64,000 bases of DNA from Terricaulis silvestris (GTDB taxonomy: Bacteria > Pseudomonadota > Alphaproteobacteria > Caulobacterales > Aquidulcibacteraceae): positions 372,001 through 436,000 of the forward strand of contig NZ_CP047045.1 of the NCBI RefSeq assembly GCF_009792355.1, read 5' to 3'. Every line of letters begins with the position of its first letter. The first letter of the stretch is position 1. The notes under the pieces were generated by a model that saw only the letters and a program-made list of their open reading frames with translations, was not told where the DNA came from and made no database searches. Positions 1 through 8,064 of this stretch are shown one piece after another. The position numbers and the translations under genes are program-made.

Positions 1-370
1 TCTCGGCGCTCAGCGTCCTTGGCAGGAAGAACGCCTTTTGCGCGTCGGTCCCATAGTGCGTGAGAACCGGACCTATCATGCCGACGCCCATTGGAGACAA
101 AGGCGGCGCAGCGGCGCGGGCGCGCTCCTCGGCGAAAATCATGTATTGGACTCGCGTCCAGTCGCAGCCGCCGTAAGCCTTTGGCCATGCCGGCGCGGCC
201 CAGCCTTGTCGGTGCAGCACGCCCTGCCACTCGCGCGCGATCTCGGGATCGGCGTAGACGCTAGTCAGAAGATCGCCGGCGCGGCGGAAGCGCGGCGTGA
301 GATGAGTTTCGAAGAAGGCGCGCACGATGTCGCGAAAGGCGTGCTCTTCGGCGCTGAATGAGAGATCCAT
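1..370 (-). CDS. Acyl-CoA dehydrogenase, N-terminal part (cut by window edge)
   Basis: Reading the minus strand from the ATG at 370 gives an open frame that runs off the window. It begins MDLSFSAEEHAFRDIVRAFF and continues with GWAAPAWPKAYGG, then EERARAAAPP and GPVLTHYGTDAQKAFFLP. This order of motifs is the N-terminal helical domain of FAD-dependent acyl-CoA dehydrogenases. Members oxidise acyl-CoA thioesters to enoyl-CoA and pass electrons to ETF. Only about 123 residues are visible, so the flavin and catalytic-base regions cannot be checked. It lies 12 bases downstream of the serine hydrolase gene on the same strand, which suggests one catabolic transcript led by the tandem TetR gene. Confidence 0.85.
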   Translation of the reverse strand, partial: MDLSFSAEEHAFRDIVRAFFETHLTPRFRRAGDLLTSVYADPEIAREWQGVLHRQGWAAPAWPKAYGGCDWTRVQYMIFAEERARAAAPPLSPMGVGMIGPVLTHYGTDAQKAFFLPRTLSAE

Positions 371-382
371 CTCGGGCTCCGC

Positions 383-1537
383 TTAAGCGCAGGTTGAGAT
401 CGCTTGCGCCAGCGCGACGGCGCGCGCGTCACCGACCAGCTCCGGGCCCATGCGGTTCATGACGTAGGCGGCGCCAACACCCGTCGCCAAATCGGCATAG
501 CCAAACGAACCGCCCCAACCGGTGTGACCAAACGCGCGTGGGTTGGCGCCGAAAATGCCGGTGGCATTCAGTGCAACGCCCCGACCCCACGGCACCGCGA
601 AGCCAAGCAACAGGTCGGTACGTTCGCATTGCACCTCGCTCATCGCGGCGATTGCGGCGGGGCGGAGTAGCCGCACGCCGTGCAGTTCGCCGCCGTTTGA
701 GACTGCACCAAACACGCGCGCGATGCCGTCGGCGGTGGCGTGGAGGTTCATGGCGGGGAGTTCAGCGTCGCGCCAGGCGCTGGTGTTGGCCTGCGCTGGA
801 TCGAGCGAGGGGTTGCTCATCGCCATCAGCGCAATCTTGGAGAGGCCAAGCGCCGCTAGATCGACTTCGATCGATGGCCCAATCATTGGCGCGATACGCG
901 CTTCATACTTCGCGGCGTTGCCAAGATGAATGTCGGCTTCGAGCGGACGGGCGATCTGACGCGCGATGAAAGCGCCGACTCTTTCGCCCACGGCGCGGCG
1001 GAAAATTTCGCCGGCGAGGAATCCAAACGTGCCGGCATGATAGCATGTGTTTTCGCCGATCGGAAACGCCGGGGCCTGTGCGGCCAACTTCGCACAGCAG
1101 CCGTCCCAGTCGTAGATGTCTTCGGAGGCCGTTGGCGCAACGAAGCCTGGGAGGCCCACCTGGTGCGAGAGCACGTGCGAAACCGTCGCACGCTCTTTGC
1201 CGTTGGCGGCGAAGTCGGGCCAGTAGTGATAGACCGGCGCTTCGTAGTCGATCAGGCCACGGTCATGAGCAATGGCGAATGCAATCGCGACGACGCCTTT
1301 GGTGGTCGAGTAGACGTTGGCCAGCGTGTCGCGGGTCCAAACTTGTGTCCGCGCTGCGTCGCGCCAGCCGCCCCAGAGATCGACGACGCGCTGGCCGCGA
1401 CGGTAGACGCAGAGCGAAGCGCCGAGGTCGCGCTGCCACTCGTCGCGTTGGAAATTTGCAGCGAAAGCATCTCGAACGGGTTCAAAGCCGGGCGCGACTT
1501 CGCCATCAATGCGGATTGCGTGAGCTGCGGTAGTCAT
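383..1537 (-). CDS. Serine hydrolase, beta-lactamase/esterase EstB family
   Basis: The 384-residue protein has the class C beta-lactamase fold signature. The SxxK nucleophile motif is S77-T-T-K80 (in NVYSTTKGVV), a tyrosine motif occurs in CYHAGTFG, and a C-terminal HTGWGGSFGY matches the HxG/KTG-like box. Family members are mostly esterases or peptidases rather than true beta-lactamases. No signal peptide is seen, so a cytoplasmic esterase is likely. Its ATG overlaps the stop of the tandem TetR gene by four bases (ATGA) and an acyl-CoA dehydrogenase follows, so an ester-cleaving role in the same catabolic route is inferred. The substrate is unknown. Confidence 0.85.
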   Translation of the reverse strand: MTTAAHAIRIDGEVAPGFEPVRDAFAANFQRDEWQRDLGASLCVYRRGQRVVDLWGGWRDAARTQVWTRDTLANVYSTTKGVVAIAFAIAHDRGLIDYEAPVYHYWPDFAANGKERATVSHVLSHQVGLPGFVAPTASEDIYDWDGCCAKLAAQAPAFPIGENTCYHAGTFGFLAGEIFRRAVGERVGAFIARQIARPLEADIHLGNAAKYEARIAPMIGPSIEVDLAALGLSKIALMAMSNPSLDPAQANTSAWRDAELPAMNLHATADGIARVFGAVSNGGELHGVRLLRPAAIAAMSEVQCERTDLLLGFAVPWGRGVALNATGIFGANPRAFGHTGWGGSFGYADLATGVGAAYVMNRMGPELVGDARAVALAQAISTCA

Positions 1538-2808
1538 GCGGCGAGTCCGCGGACATAAAGGCGCACCACTTCATCGCCGAGCGCGCGCGCACTTAGCGCG
1601 TCGTTCTCGCGCCGCCATTTCGGAATCCACGCGAAGAGGCCGGCGCCCGAGCGCGCGGCCGCCTGGATGTCGTCAATGTTGAGCGTGCCATCTTTGACGC
1701 CGCGCCGGCCCATGGCTTCGTAACGCTTCGAGATCCGTGTCGCACGCGCATTGAGGGAGTCACGGAGGTCGTCGGGTAGTCCGCGCAGACCCGCAAGCGG
1801 CGCAAGCGGCGAAAGCGAGCCAGCTTGAGCCTGGGTGTTGAGGTGAACACCGATCACGGTTTGCTCGAGACCAGTTTGGCCGAGTTTTTCCGCGCGCGCG
1901 GTGATGGCGTCGTAGAGATCGAATGCGCGCTCGTAGCAGCCGCGCACGAGATCGGTTTTATCCTCGAAATAGTGGTAGAGCGCGCCCTTGGTGGCGCCGA
2001 GTTCGGCGGTGATGTCGTCCAACGAAACGCCGTCGATGCCGCGACGGCCGAATAGGCGAGAGGCCGTGGCAAGCAGCGTTTCTATTTTTGCGGCCGCCGC
2101 CGCATCGCGGTCGAACAGGTTATCGTAGTGCGTCCGCAGCTCGTTCACATCGACATGGACCGGCGGCACTTGCACGCCGGGCGCGCCGACGCCGCGTCTC
2201 AGTAACTCAAGCACCTGAACCGAATCGCGGGCGCGCTGTTCGGTTTCCTGCGAGTTGAGCCAGGTCGGCGTGATCTGGATCCAGGAGACGAAACCGGTGA
2301 TAGTCTGCGCCATGGCTTCGGCGTCGCAGGGGCGAATGGAGCCGTCTTCGACGCCCCGCTCGATGAAGCCGCGCAACGCGCGCGTGTTACGCGCGGCGGC
2401 GCGCGCGATGATCTGGCGCTGCGCTGGTTTCAGATGTTCAACCTCGCTCAGCACCGCGACAGGCGTGCGTTCCGGCGTGAGCGCACGGCGGGCGAAGGCG
2501 AGCGTTTTTTGCAGACCGTTGCCGCCGTCTTCGTCGGCGGCTTCTAGGTCGCCGGCCGCGATCTGGCAGGCGCGTTCGTAAGTCTGGAACACCAGGTCGT
2601 CGCGCTCGTCGAAGTAATAATAGAGCGCCGCGCGCGTGACCTGCATTGCCGCGGCGACGTCGGCGATGCCAGTCGATGCGATGCCGCGCTCGTTGAAAAG
2701 ACGTGCGGCCTGATCGAGAGCCACCTCGCGCTTCGACGCGCGCTTGGCCGCGAGGCCGGGACGCGCCTGCGCGGAGTGTTTCTCGTGCTTCTGGCCCGGC
2801 TTGGCCAC
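1534..2808 (-). CDS. Tandem TetR-family regulator with two DNA-binding domains
   Basis: At 424 residues this is about twice the usual TetR length. Residues 30-76 form one TetR helix-turn-helix (IADVAAAMQVTRAALYYYF) and residues 243-288 form a second (DDITAELGATKGALYHYF). Each is followed by its own helical ligand-binding-type region, so the protein looks like two TetR units fused head to tail. One polypeptide may thus mimic a TetR dimer. It is the first gene of the minus-strand operon and faces the divergent TonB receptor at 2976. A perfect 17-base inverted repeat lies 37 bases upstream of its start and is the obvious operator candidate. The ligand is probably a metabolite of the pathway encoded on both sides (inference). 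Confidence 0.9.
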   Translation of the reverse strand: MAKPGQKHEKHSAQARPGLAAKRASKREVALDQAARLFNERGIASTGIADVAAAMQVTRAALYYYFDERDDLVFQTYERACQIAAGDLEAADEDGGNGLQKTLAFARRALTPERTPVAVLSEVEHLKPAQRQIIARAAARNTRALRGFIERGVEDGSIRPCDAEAMAQTITGFVSWIQITPTWLNSQETEQRARDSVQVLELLRRGVGAPGVQVPPVHVDVNELRTHYDNLFDRDAAAAAKIETLLATASRLFGRRGIDGVSLDDITAELGATKGALYHYFEDKTDLVRGCYERAFDLYDAITARAEKLGQTGLEQTVIGVHLNTQAQAGSLSPLAPLAGLRGLPDDLRDSLNARATRISKRYEAMGRRGVKDGTLNIDDIQAAARSGAGLFAWIPKWRRENDALSARALGDEVVRLYVRGLAA

Positions 2809-2844
2809 GAACTGCTCCTGTCATCAACGTAGTCGAACATACTC

Positions 2845-2861
2845 CAACGTCAAAAACGTTG
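2845..2861. promoter_or_regulatory. Inverted repeat, candidate TetR operator
   Basis: CAACGT-CAAAA-ACGTTG is a perfect 6-bp inverted repeat with a 5-base spacer in the 167-base divergent intergenic region between the tandem TetR gene and the TonB receptor. A further ATCAACGT half-site lies at 2823-2830. The position fits an operator controlling both divergent transcripts. Assignment is by position and symmetry only. Confidence 0.5.
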
Positions 2862-2975
2862 ACAAGCGTTATTTGGACGTGCAGACATGGAAACATACGC
2901 TGGTGTCAAATTTCCGCGAAGCCGGGAAAGCACAAGTGAAACGGCAGGTTACGCCGTTGAGGGAGGAGGGTTTCG

Positions 2976-5237
2976 ATGTCGATCCATGCGCGCGGCCGGT
3001 TCTGGGGAACAGCGGCTTCGGTGTTTGCCTTGATGTGGTGCGCCGGAGCACCGGCGATGGCGCAAGAGAGTGACGACAGCGACGAAATCATCGTCACAGC
3101 GCAAAAGCGTGAGCAGAATGTGCTCGACGTTGGCATCGCGGTGCAGTCGCTGTCGCAAGAGACGCTGACAGAGCAGCGCATCGAGCAATTGCGCGATCTG
3201 AACGCTGCATTGCCGAACGTTTCGATCAAGGAGCAGATTCCGGGCGCTATTCCGGTGATCGCCATACGGGGCGTCGGCCTCGACGATTTTAGCTCCACCA
3301 ACAATCCGGCTGCCGGTATCTACATCGACGAAGTGCCGCTTTCGTCGCTCGCGCTGATGAGTTTCGATTTCTTTGACCTCGAGCGCGTCGAGGTAGTGCG
3401 CGGCCCGCAGGGCACGCTTTACGGCCGCAACACGACGGCTGGCGCTATCAACGTGCTGAGCGCGCGTCCCGCGGATCATTTCGAGGCGCGCCTATTCGGC
3501 GGCTACGGCAGTTTCGAACGCGCGGAGGCCGAAGCGATGCTCAACCTGCCACTCGGACCGAACGCGGCATTCCGCGTTTCGGGCCGGTATGTGGATCAGG
3601 GCGAGGGGTTCTGGGAAAGCCGGTTGCTGCCAGGCGAAACCATTGGCGAGCACAATGCTTGGCAAGCGCGCGCGCAACTCGCGGTTAGCTTGGGCGAGAA
3701 TTGGGATGCGAATCTCAAGATCGAGGGACTGCGCCAGCGTTCGGAAATGGGATTTGGCGAACATTTCGGCACAGTCAGTTTCCTGACCGGTTCGCCACCG
3801 AACTTCACCTGTGATCCGGTGCTGGCCGGCCAACTCGATCCGACGCAATGTACGGATTTTCTTGGCTACACCGACACCGACGGCGATCCTTTCACCGGCG
3901 ACTGGGTGCGGCAAAACCAATACGACATCGATCAGACCAACACGACGGCGCGCATCGAAGGTGATCTCGGTTTCGCCACGCTGACGTCTGTCACCGGCTA
4001 CATCGATTTCGAGCGCGATTTTTACACCGATCCCGACGCGTCACCGGCGCGCCAGTTCGAGTTCAATCAGCTCGATTGGGTAAAGCAGTTCACGCAGGAA
4101 GTGCGGCTGAGCGGCGAGCATGATGGGCTAGATTGGATCGTTGGCGCGTTTTATTCGAGCGACGACATAACGCTGCGCACGCCCGGTTTCCTCGATGACC
4201 TATTCGGCACCGAAGTCCTTATCAGCGCTGATCAGGAATCGACGTCGCTTGCGGCGTTCGGCCAGGCCGAATGGGCGTTGACGGACCGCATCGATCTCAT
4301 CACCGGCGTTCGCTTCACAACGGAGGAGAAAGACTATGTTGGCGGCACGCTGGATCAGAACCCGTTCGGGCTGAGCGCACTGGTGGCGATGAATCCCACG
4401 TGTCCAGGCGCTGCGCTGCCGTGCCAACTTTCGTTTGCCGACATCGGCATAGAGGACGAATTCGTCTCCTGGCGCGCTGGCCTCGACTATCGCGTGAACG
4501 CAGACACGCTGCTCTATGCAAGTGTCTCGCGTGGGCAGAAGAGCGGCGGTTTTTTCACCGGCGTCACGCAAACGGATGCGCAGCTTGTGCCGTACGCTCC
4601 TGAAGAACTTACCGCATACGAGGTCGGCCTCAAGTGGCATGGCCCGAGCCTGCGCGCTGAACTCTCCGCGTTCTATTATGACTACTCCGACCTGCAGACC
4701 TTCATCCGTGTCGATCTCGGGCTGATTTCTGTTCAGGCGCTCGGCAACGTGCCGGAGGCGGAGATATCTGGGTTCGAAGCGTCGCTGGCGTGGGAGCCCA
4801 CTGAGAACCTGACGCTCCAGGCCGGCCTCGGCTTGCTAGAAACCGAACTTGGCGCATTCGAAACGACAGGCGGTCCGATCCCCGCCGGCAACGAGATTCC
4901 AAACGCGCCGGGCATGAGCTTCAATGCGCGCGCCATTTATGAATGGAATGTCGGTTCGAACCTCCTGGCCCGCGCGCAAGTCGGTGCGGACTATGCCGAC
5001 GGCATGTTCAAGGATGCGCTCAACGATCCGATCATCGCGGCGGAGTCGTATTGGTTGTTCGATGCGCGCCTCGGCGTCGGCTCGATGGATGGCAACTGGG
5101 AAGTCGCGCTCTGGGGCTCAAACCTCAGCGACGAGCAATACGTCGTGCAAGGTTTGAACTCCGGCCTTGGCGCCGGCAACCGCAACTATAACGCCCCACG
5201 CAGGTACGGCGTGAGCGTGTCGAGACAGTTCAACTAA
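2976..5237 (+). CDS. TonB-dependent outer membrane receptor
   Basis: The 753-residue protein starts at an ATG preceded by GGAGG. It has a signal peptide ending near residue 29 (GAPAMA/QE), then DEIIVTAQKREQNVLDV, the TonB-box and plug start typical of Caulobacter and sphingomonad receptors. Plug motifs include IRGVGLDDF and VEVVRGPQGTLYGRNTTAGAINV. The C-terminus is a beta-barrel ending in aromatic YGVSVSRQFN. Such receptors import bulky substrates across the outer membrane using ExbBD-TonB energy. The next three genes encode NAD(P)-linked oxidoreductases, so the substrate is more likely an organic carbon source than a siderophore (inference). A paralogue of almost the same length lies at 31326-33584. 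Confidence 0.93.
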   Translation: MSIHARGRFWGTAASVFALMWCAGAPAMAQESDDSDEIIVTAQKREQNVLDVGIAVQSLSQETLTEQRIEQLRDLNAALPNVSIKEQIPGAIPVIAIRGVGLDDFSSTNNPAAGIYIDEVPLSSLALMSFDFFDLERVEVVRGPQGTLYGRNTTAGAINVLSARPADHFEARLFGGYGSFERAEAEAMLNLPLGPNAAFRVSGRYVDQGEGFWESRLLPGETIGEHNAWQARAQLAVSLGENWDANLKIEGLRQRSEMGFGEHFGTVSFLTGSPPNFTCDPVLAGQLDPTQCTDFLGYTDTDGDPFTGDWVRQNQYDIDQTNTTARIEGDLGFATLTSVTGYIDFERDFYTDPDASPARQFEFNQLDWVKQFTQEVRLSGEHDGLDWIVGAFYSSDDITLRTPGFLDDLFGTEVLISADQESTSLAAFGQAEWALTDRIDLITGVRFTTEEKDYVGGTLDQNPFGLSALVAMNPTCPGAALPCQLSFADIGIEDEFVSWRAGLDYRVNADTLLYASVSRGQKSGGFFTGVTQTDAQLVPYAPEELTAYEVGLKWHGPSLRAELSAFYYDYSDLQTFIRVDLGLISVQALGNVPEAEISGFEASLAWEPTENLTLQAGLGLLETELGAFETTGGPIPAGNEIPNAPGMSFNARAIYEWNVGSNLLARAQVGADYADGMFKDALNDPIIAAESYWLFDARLGVGSMDGNWEVALWGSNLSDEQYVVQGLNSGLGAGNRNYNAPRRYGVSVSRQFN

Positions 5238-5262
5238 AGCGGTCCACCTGAAGGAATCCGCG

Positions 5263-6276
5263 ATGACTCAACTCGTCAATCGCCAGCTCAAGCTTGCGCG
5301 CCGGCCCGAAGGGCGCGTCTCGCTCGACGATTTCACGCTCGAGGAAAGCGCGCCACCGTCGCCGCCGGAGGGCGCGGTGCTGGCGCGCACTCTGTTTCTC
5401 TCTGTCGATCCGACCAACCGCGTCTGGATGAAAGACGTGCCGCAATACATGCCGCCGGTGGCGATCGGCGAGGTCATGCGCTCCGGCGGCTTGGCGGAAG
5501 TGGTGCAATCCAATATTGACGGCTACGCGACCGGCGATCTCGTCTTCGGCATGACCGGTTGGCAGGATTATTCGGTGCTGAAGCCGGGCGGCGCGCTGGG
5601 TCTCACGAAAATTCCGAGCGTGGCGGGACTCGCACCGGAGAAGTTTCTCGGCGTTTGTGGTCCGAACGGGGTCACCGCTTACGTCGGTATGATCGACGTC
5701 GCGGCGGTTGGACCTGGCGACACGGTCGTCGTCACCGCAGCTGCCGGATCCGTTGGCTCAGCCGCCGGGCAGATCGCAAGGCTAAGAGGCGCGCGCGTCA
5801 TTGGTGTTGCCGGTGGCGCCGAGAAATCGCGCAAGCTTGTCGAAGAGTACGGCTTCGACGCTGGCGTTGACTATCGCGCCGAGGATTTCCGCGCACAGCT
5901 GAAGGCTGCGACGCCCGACGGCGTCGACGTTTTGTTTGAGAATGTCGGCGGCGAGATTATGGAAGCGGCAATCGCGCGCATGAACGCCCGGGGCCGCATA
6001 GCGCTTTCAGGCATGATCTCGATCTACAATGGCAAAGGCGGCACGCGCTACGATTGGGCGCCGATCATGGCCAGGCGCCTCAAGCTGCAAGCGTTCAATC
6101 TGATCGACTGCGCGGAAATTTGGCCGCGCGCTGCGCGCGAACTCGCGGGCTGGGTGCGCGAGGGCAAGATCAAGGCGGAAGAAACCATTGTCGACGGCCT
6201 GACCAACGCGCCGGACGCGCTCAACATGCTGTTCGACGGCGCCAATGTCGGGAAGCTTCTGGTGCGCGTCGCATGA
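5263..6276 (+). CDS. NADP-dependent oxidoreductase, zinc-free MDR (CurA/YncB type)
   Basis: The 337-residue protein begins MTQLVNRQLKLARRPEGR, as in leukotriene B4 12-hydroxydehydrogenase/CurA-type reductases. It contains the nucleotide-binding stretch VVTAAAGSVGSAAGQIARL, then DVLFENVGGEIMEAAIARM and GRIALSGMIS. Zinc-binding cysteines are absent, which fits reduction of alpha,beta-unsaturated ketones with NADPH. The start follows an AAGGA ribosome site. It is 25 bases after the TonB receptor and overlaps the next gene by four bases (ATGA), so it is the second gene of a tight operon. The substrate is not known. Confidence 0.9.
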   Translation: MTQLVNRQLKLARRPEGRVSLDDFTLEESAPPSPPEGAVLARTLFLSVDPTNRVWMKDVPQYMPPVAIGEVMRSGGLAEVVQSNIDGYATGDLVFGMTGWQDYSVLKPGGALGLTKIPSVAGLAPEKFLGVCGPNGVTAYVGMIDVAAVGPGDTVVVTAAAGSVGSAAGQIARLRGARVIGVAGGAEKSRKLVEEYGFDAGVDYRAEDFRAQLKAATPDGVDVLFENVGGEIMEAAIARMNARGRIALSGMISIYNGKGGTRYDWAPIMARRLKLQAFNLIDCAEIWPRAARELAGWVREGKIKAEETIVDGLTNAPDALNMLFDGANVGKLLVRVA

Positions 6277-7046
6277 GCGGACGCTTCTCTGGCAAGATCG
6301 CGCTGATCACGGGCGCTGCATCGGGGATCGGGGCGGCCTTCGCGCGATTGGCTGTGGCTGAAGGCGCGGAAGGCTTGGCATTGCTCGATCGTGATTCGAA
6401 TCGGCTGTCCGCGTTGGCAGAAGTGCTCGAGCGACCGACCGTTCTCGCTGGCGGTGATGTCGGCGATGTCGCGCTTTGGGCGGATTTTGAAGCGCGCATC
6501 GGCGCTCGGTTCGGCCGGATTGAGCTGGCGCTCGCCAATGCCGGAATTGGACATCCGATGATGCCGATCGCCGAACTCGAGCCGGAGATGTGGTCGCGCG
6601 TGATCAACGTAAATCTCACGGGGGCGTTTCTAACGCTACGCACGGCGCTCCGGCTGATGAACGACGACGGCGCGATCGTTCTAGTGTCGTCTTCCATGGG
6701 CGTGAAACCGTCGCCGAACACGGCGGGCTACGGCGCCTCGAAGGCGGCGCTCATTCACCTCGCGAAGATCGCTGCGCTGGAAGCCGCGCCGCGCGGCATC
6801 CGTGTCAACGCGATCGCTCCGGGCGGCGTGGAGACGCCGCTCTTCCGTGATGCCGATTTCTTCAAAGGGCTTATTAAGCAAACCGGCAGCGAAAGGAGTG
6901 CATTCGACACTCTGGCGTCGCGCACGCCGCTCGGACGCTACGCCAGCGCGGAGGAGACCGCCGGCCTGATCGCATTTCTGATGAGTGACGCCGCCGCGCA
7001 AGTCACCGGCGCCAATTTTGTCGCCGACGCGGGGATGACTCTATGA
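6273..7046 (+). CDS. Short-chain dehydrogenase/reductase (SDR), first of pair
   Basis: From the ATG at 6273, which overlaps the previous stop, the protein has 257 residues and starts MSGRFSGKIALITGAASGIG. It has the classical SDR glycine motif TGxxxGIG, NAGIG, the catalytic VSSS and YGASK (YxxxK), and RVNAIAPGGVETP. The C-terminus TGANFVADAGMTL is the usual SDR ending. An open frame extends farther upstream inside the reductase gene but without SDR sequence, so the overlapping ATG is preferred. It probably oxidises or reduces a hydroxyl/keto group in the same pathway as its neighbours. Confidence 0.9.
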   Translation: MSGRFSGKIALITGAASGIGAAFARLAVAEGAEGLALLDRDSNRLSALAEVLERPTVLAGGDVGDVALWADFEARIGARFGRIELALANAGIGHPMMPIAELEPEMWSRVINVNLTGAFLTLRTALRLMNDDGAIVLVSSSMGVKPSPNTAGYGASKAALIHLAKIAALEAAPRGIRVNAIAPGGVETPLFRDADFFKGLIKQTGSERSAFDTLASRTPLGRYASAEETAGLIAFLMSDAAAQVTGANFVADAGMTL

Positions 7047-7834
7047 GTGCGTTGCAATCGTTGTTTGGCCTTGATGGCAAGGTCGCGCTCGTCACGGGCG
7101 GCGGCCGCGGCATTGGTCGCATGATCACGGAGGGGTTTATCGCCGCCGGCGCCGCGCGTGTCTATATCGCCTCGCGCGATGCTGACGCGTTGGCGCGGGC
7201 GGCGGACGAGATCGCGTCGGATGGGCGATGCATCGCGCTGCCTGCGAATCTTGGAACCGATGCCGGGTGCGTTGCGCTTGCCGAGGAAATTTCCATGCGA
7301 GAAGGCAAGCTCGACATCTTGGTGAACAATTCGGGCGCGTCGTGGCTGGCGCCGTTCGAAACCTATCCCGAAGCGGCCTGGGACAAGGTGTTTCAACTCA
7401 ATCTGAAAGCCCCATTTTTTCTCGCCCGCGCACTCGCGCCGAGCCTCGAGAAGGCAGCCAGCGGCAGCGAAACTGCGCGGATCATCAACATTGGGTCCGT
7501 CGCCGGCGAGATCGCGGAATCGATGAGCACCTACGCCTATGGTCTGTCCAAAGGTGCGCTGCATCACTTGACGCGGATGCTAGCCAAGGAGTTCGCCGCG
7601 CGTGGCATCGCGGTCAACGCCATCGCGCCAGGCCGCTTTCCAAGCAAGATGACCAAATCCGTGCTGGAGGATCGCGCACGCTATGAAGCCGAACTCGCTA
7701 GCATCCCGCTCTGTCGCTGGGGCACGTCCGACGATATGGCGGGGGCATCTCTCTTCCTAGCTTCGCGCGCGGCAGGTTACGCAACCGGCGTGATCCTCTA
7801 TCTCGACGGCGGCGTCACGCTGACCTCTGGCTAA
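7043..7834 (+). CDS. Short-chain dehydrogenase/reductase (SDR), second of pair
   Basis: The 263-residue protein has TGGGRGIGRMI, NNSGASW (in place of NNAG), INIGSVAG and the active-site pair YAYGLSKGALHHL, followed by AVNAIAPGRFPSKMT. It overlaps the first SDR by four bases (ATGA) and ends the operon. Wording such as EISMREGKLDILVNNSG resembles the RhlG/FabG-like branch, which acts on beta-hydroxyacyl or cyclic alcohol substrates. Two consecutive SDRs plus an MDR reductase suggest a multi-step oxidation or reduction of a ring or side chain. Confidence 0.9.
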   Translation: MSALQSLFGLDGKVALVTGGGRGIGRMITEGFIAAGAARVYIASRDADALARAADEIASDGRCIALPANLGTDAGCVALAEEISMREGKLDILVNNSGASWLAPFETYPEAAWDKVFQLNLKAPFFLARALAPSLEKAASGSETARIINIGSVAGEIAESMSTYAYGLSKGALHHLTRMLAKEFAARGIAVNAIAPGRFPSKMTKSVLEDRARYEAELASIPLCRWGTSDDMAGASLFLASRAAGYATGVILYLDGGVTLTSG

Positions 7835-8064
7835 TGTCCAAATCAATGTCCGCTCATGGGAAGCATACAGCGAAGGTCCAGTCCTGGGATGTTTCGGAGA
7901 TGTGAGGGCGAAGGTCTTCCGTCCGAACTTCAACCAAAACCAGCCGCTGGTTGGAGAATGCTCAGTGGCCACACTCGGCGAATGCGTGCCGTCAAAGAAT
8001 TTTGACGGGATGGCCCGAATCCGCTGCAAGACCGCCGCTTGCAGCGTTGCCGAAGCGCCTTCCT
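7835..8064. terminator. Intergenic region with two hairpins between converging genes
   Basis: Two perfect inverted repeats lie here: GTCAAA-GAAT-TTTGAC at 7991-8006, and GCTGCAAG-ACCGCCG-CTTGCAGC at 8023-8045 (8-bp stem, 7-base loop). Neither is followed by a long T tract. They lie between the end of the SDR operon and the end of the phage terminase gene, so a bidirectional terminator is the simplest reading. No gene was recognised. Confidence 0.45.

Noticed and set aside
6054-6272. Upstream extension of the first SDR by 73 codons
   Set aside because: The extension lies within the MDR reductase gene and lacks SDR sequence. The ATGA-overlap start at 6273 gives a standard SDR N-terminus.
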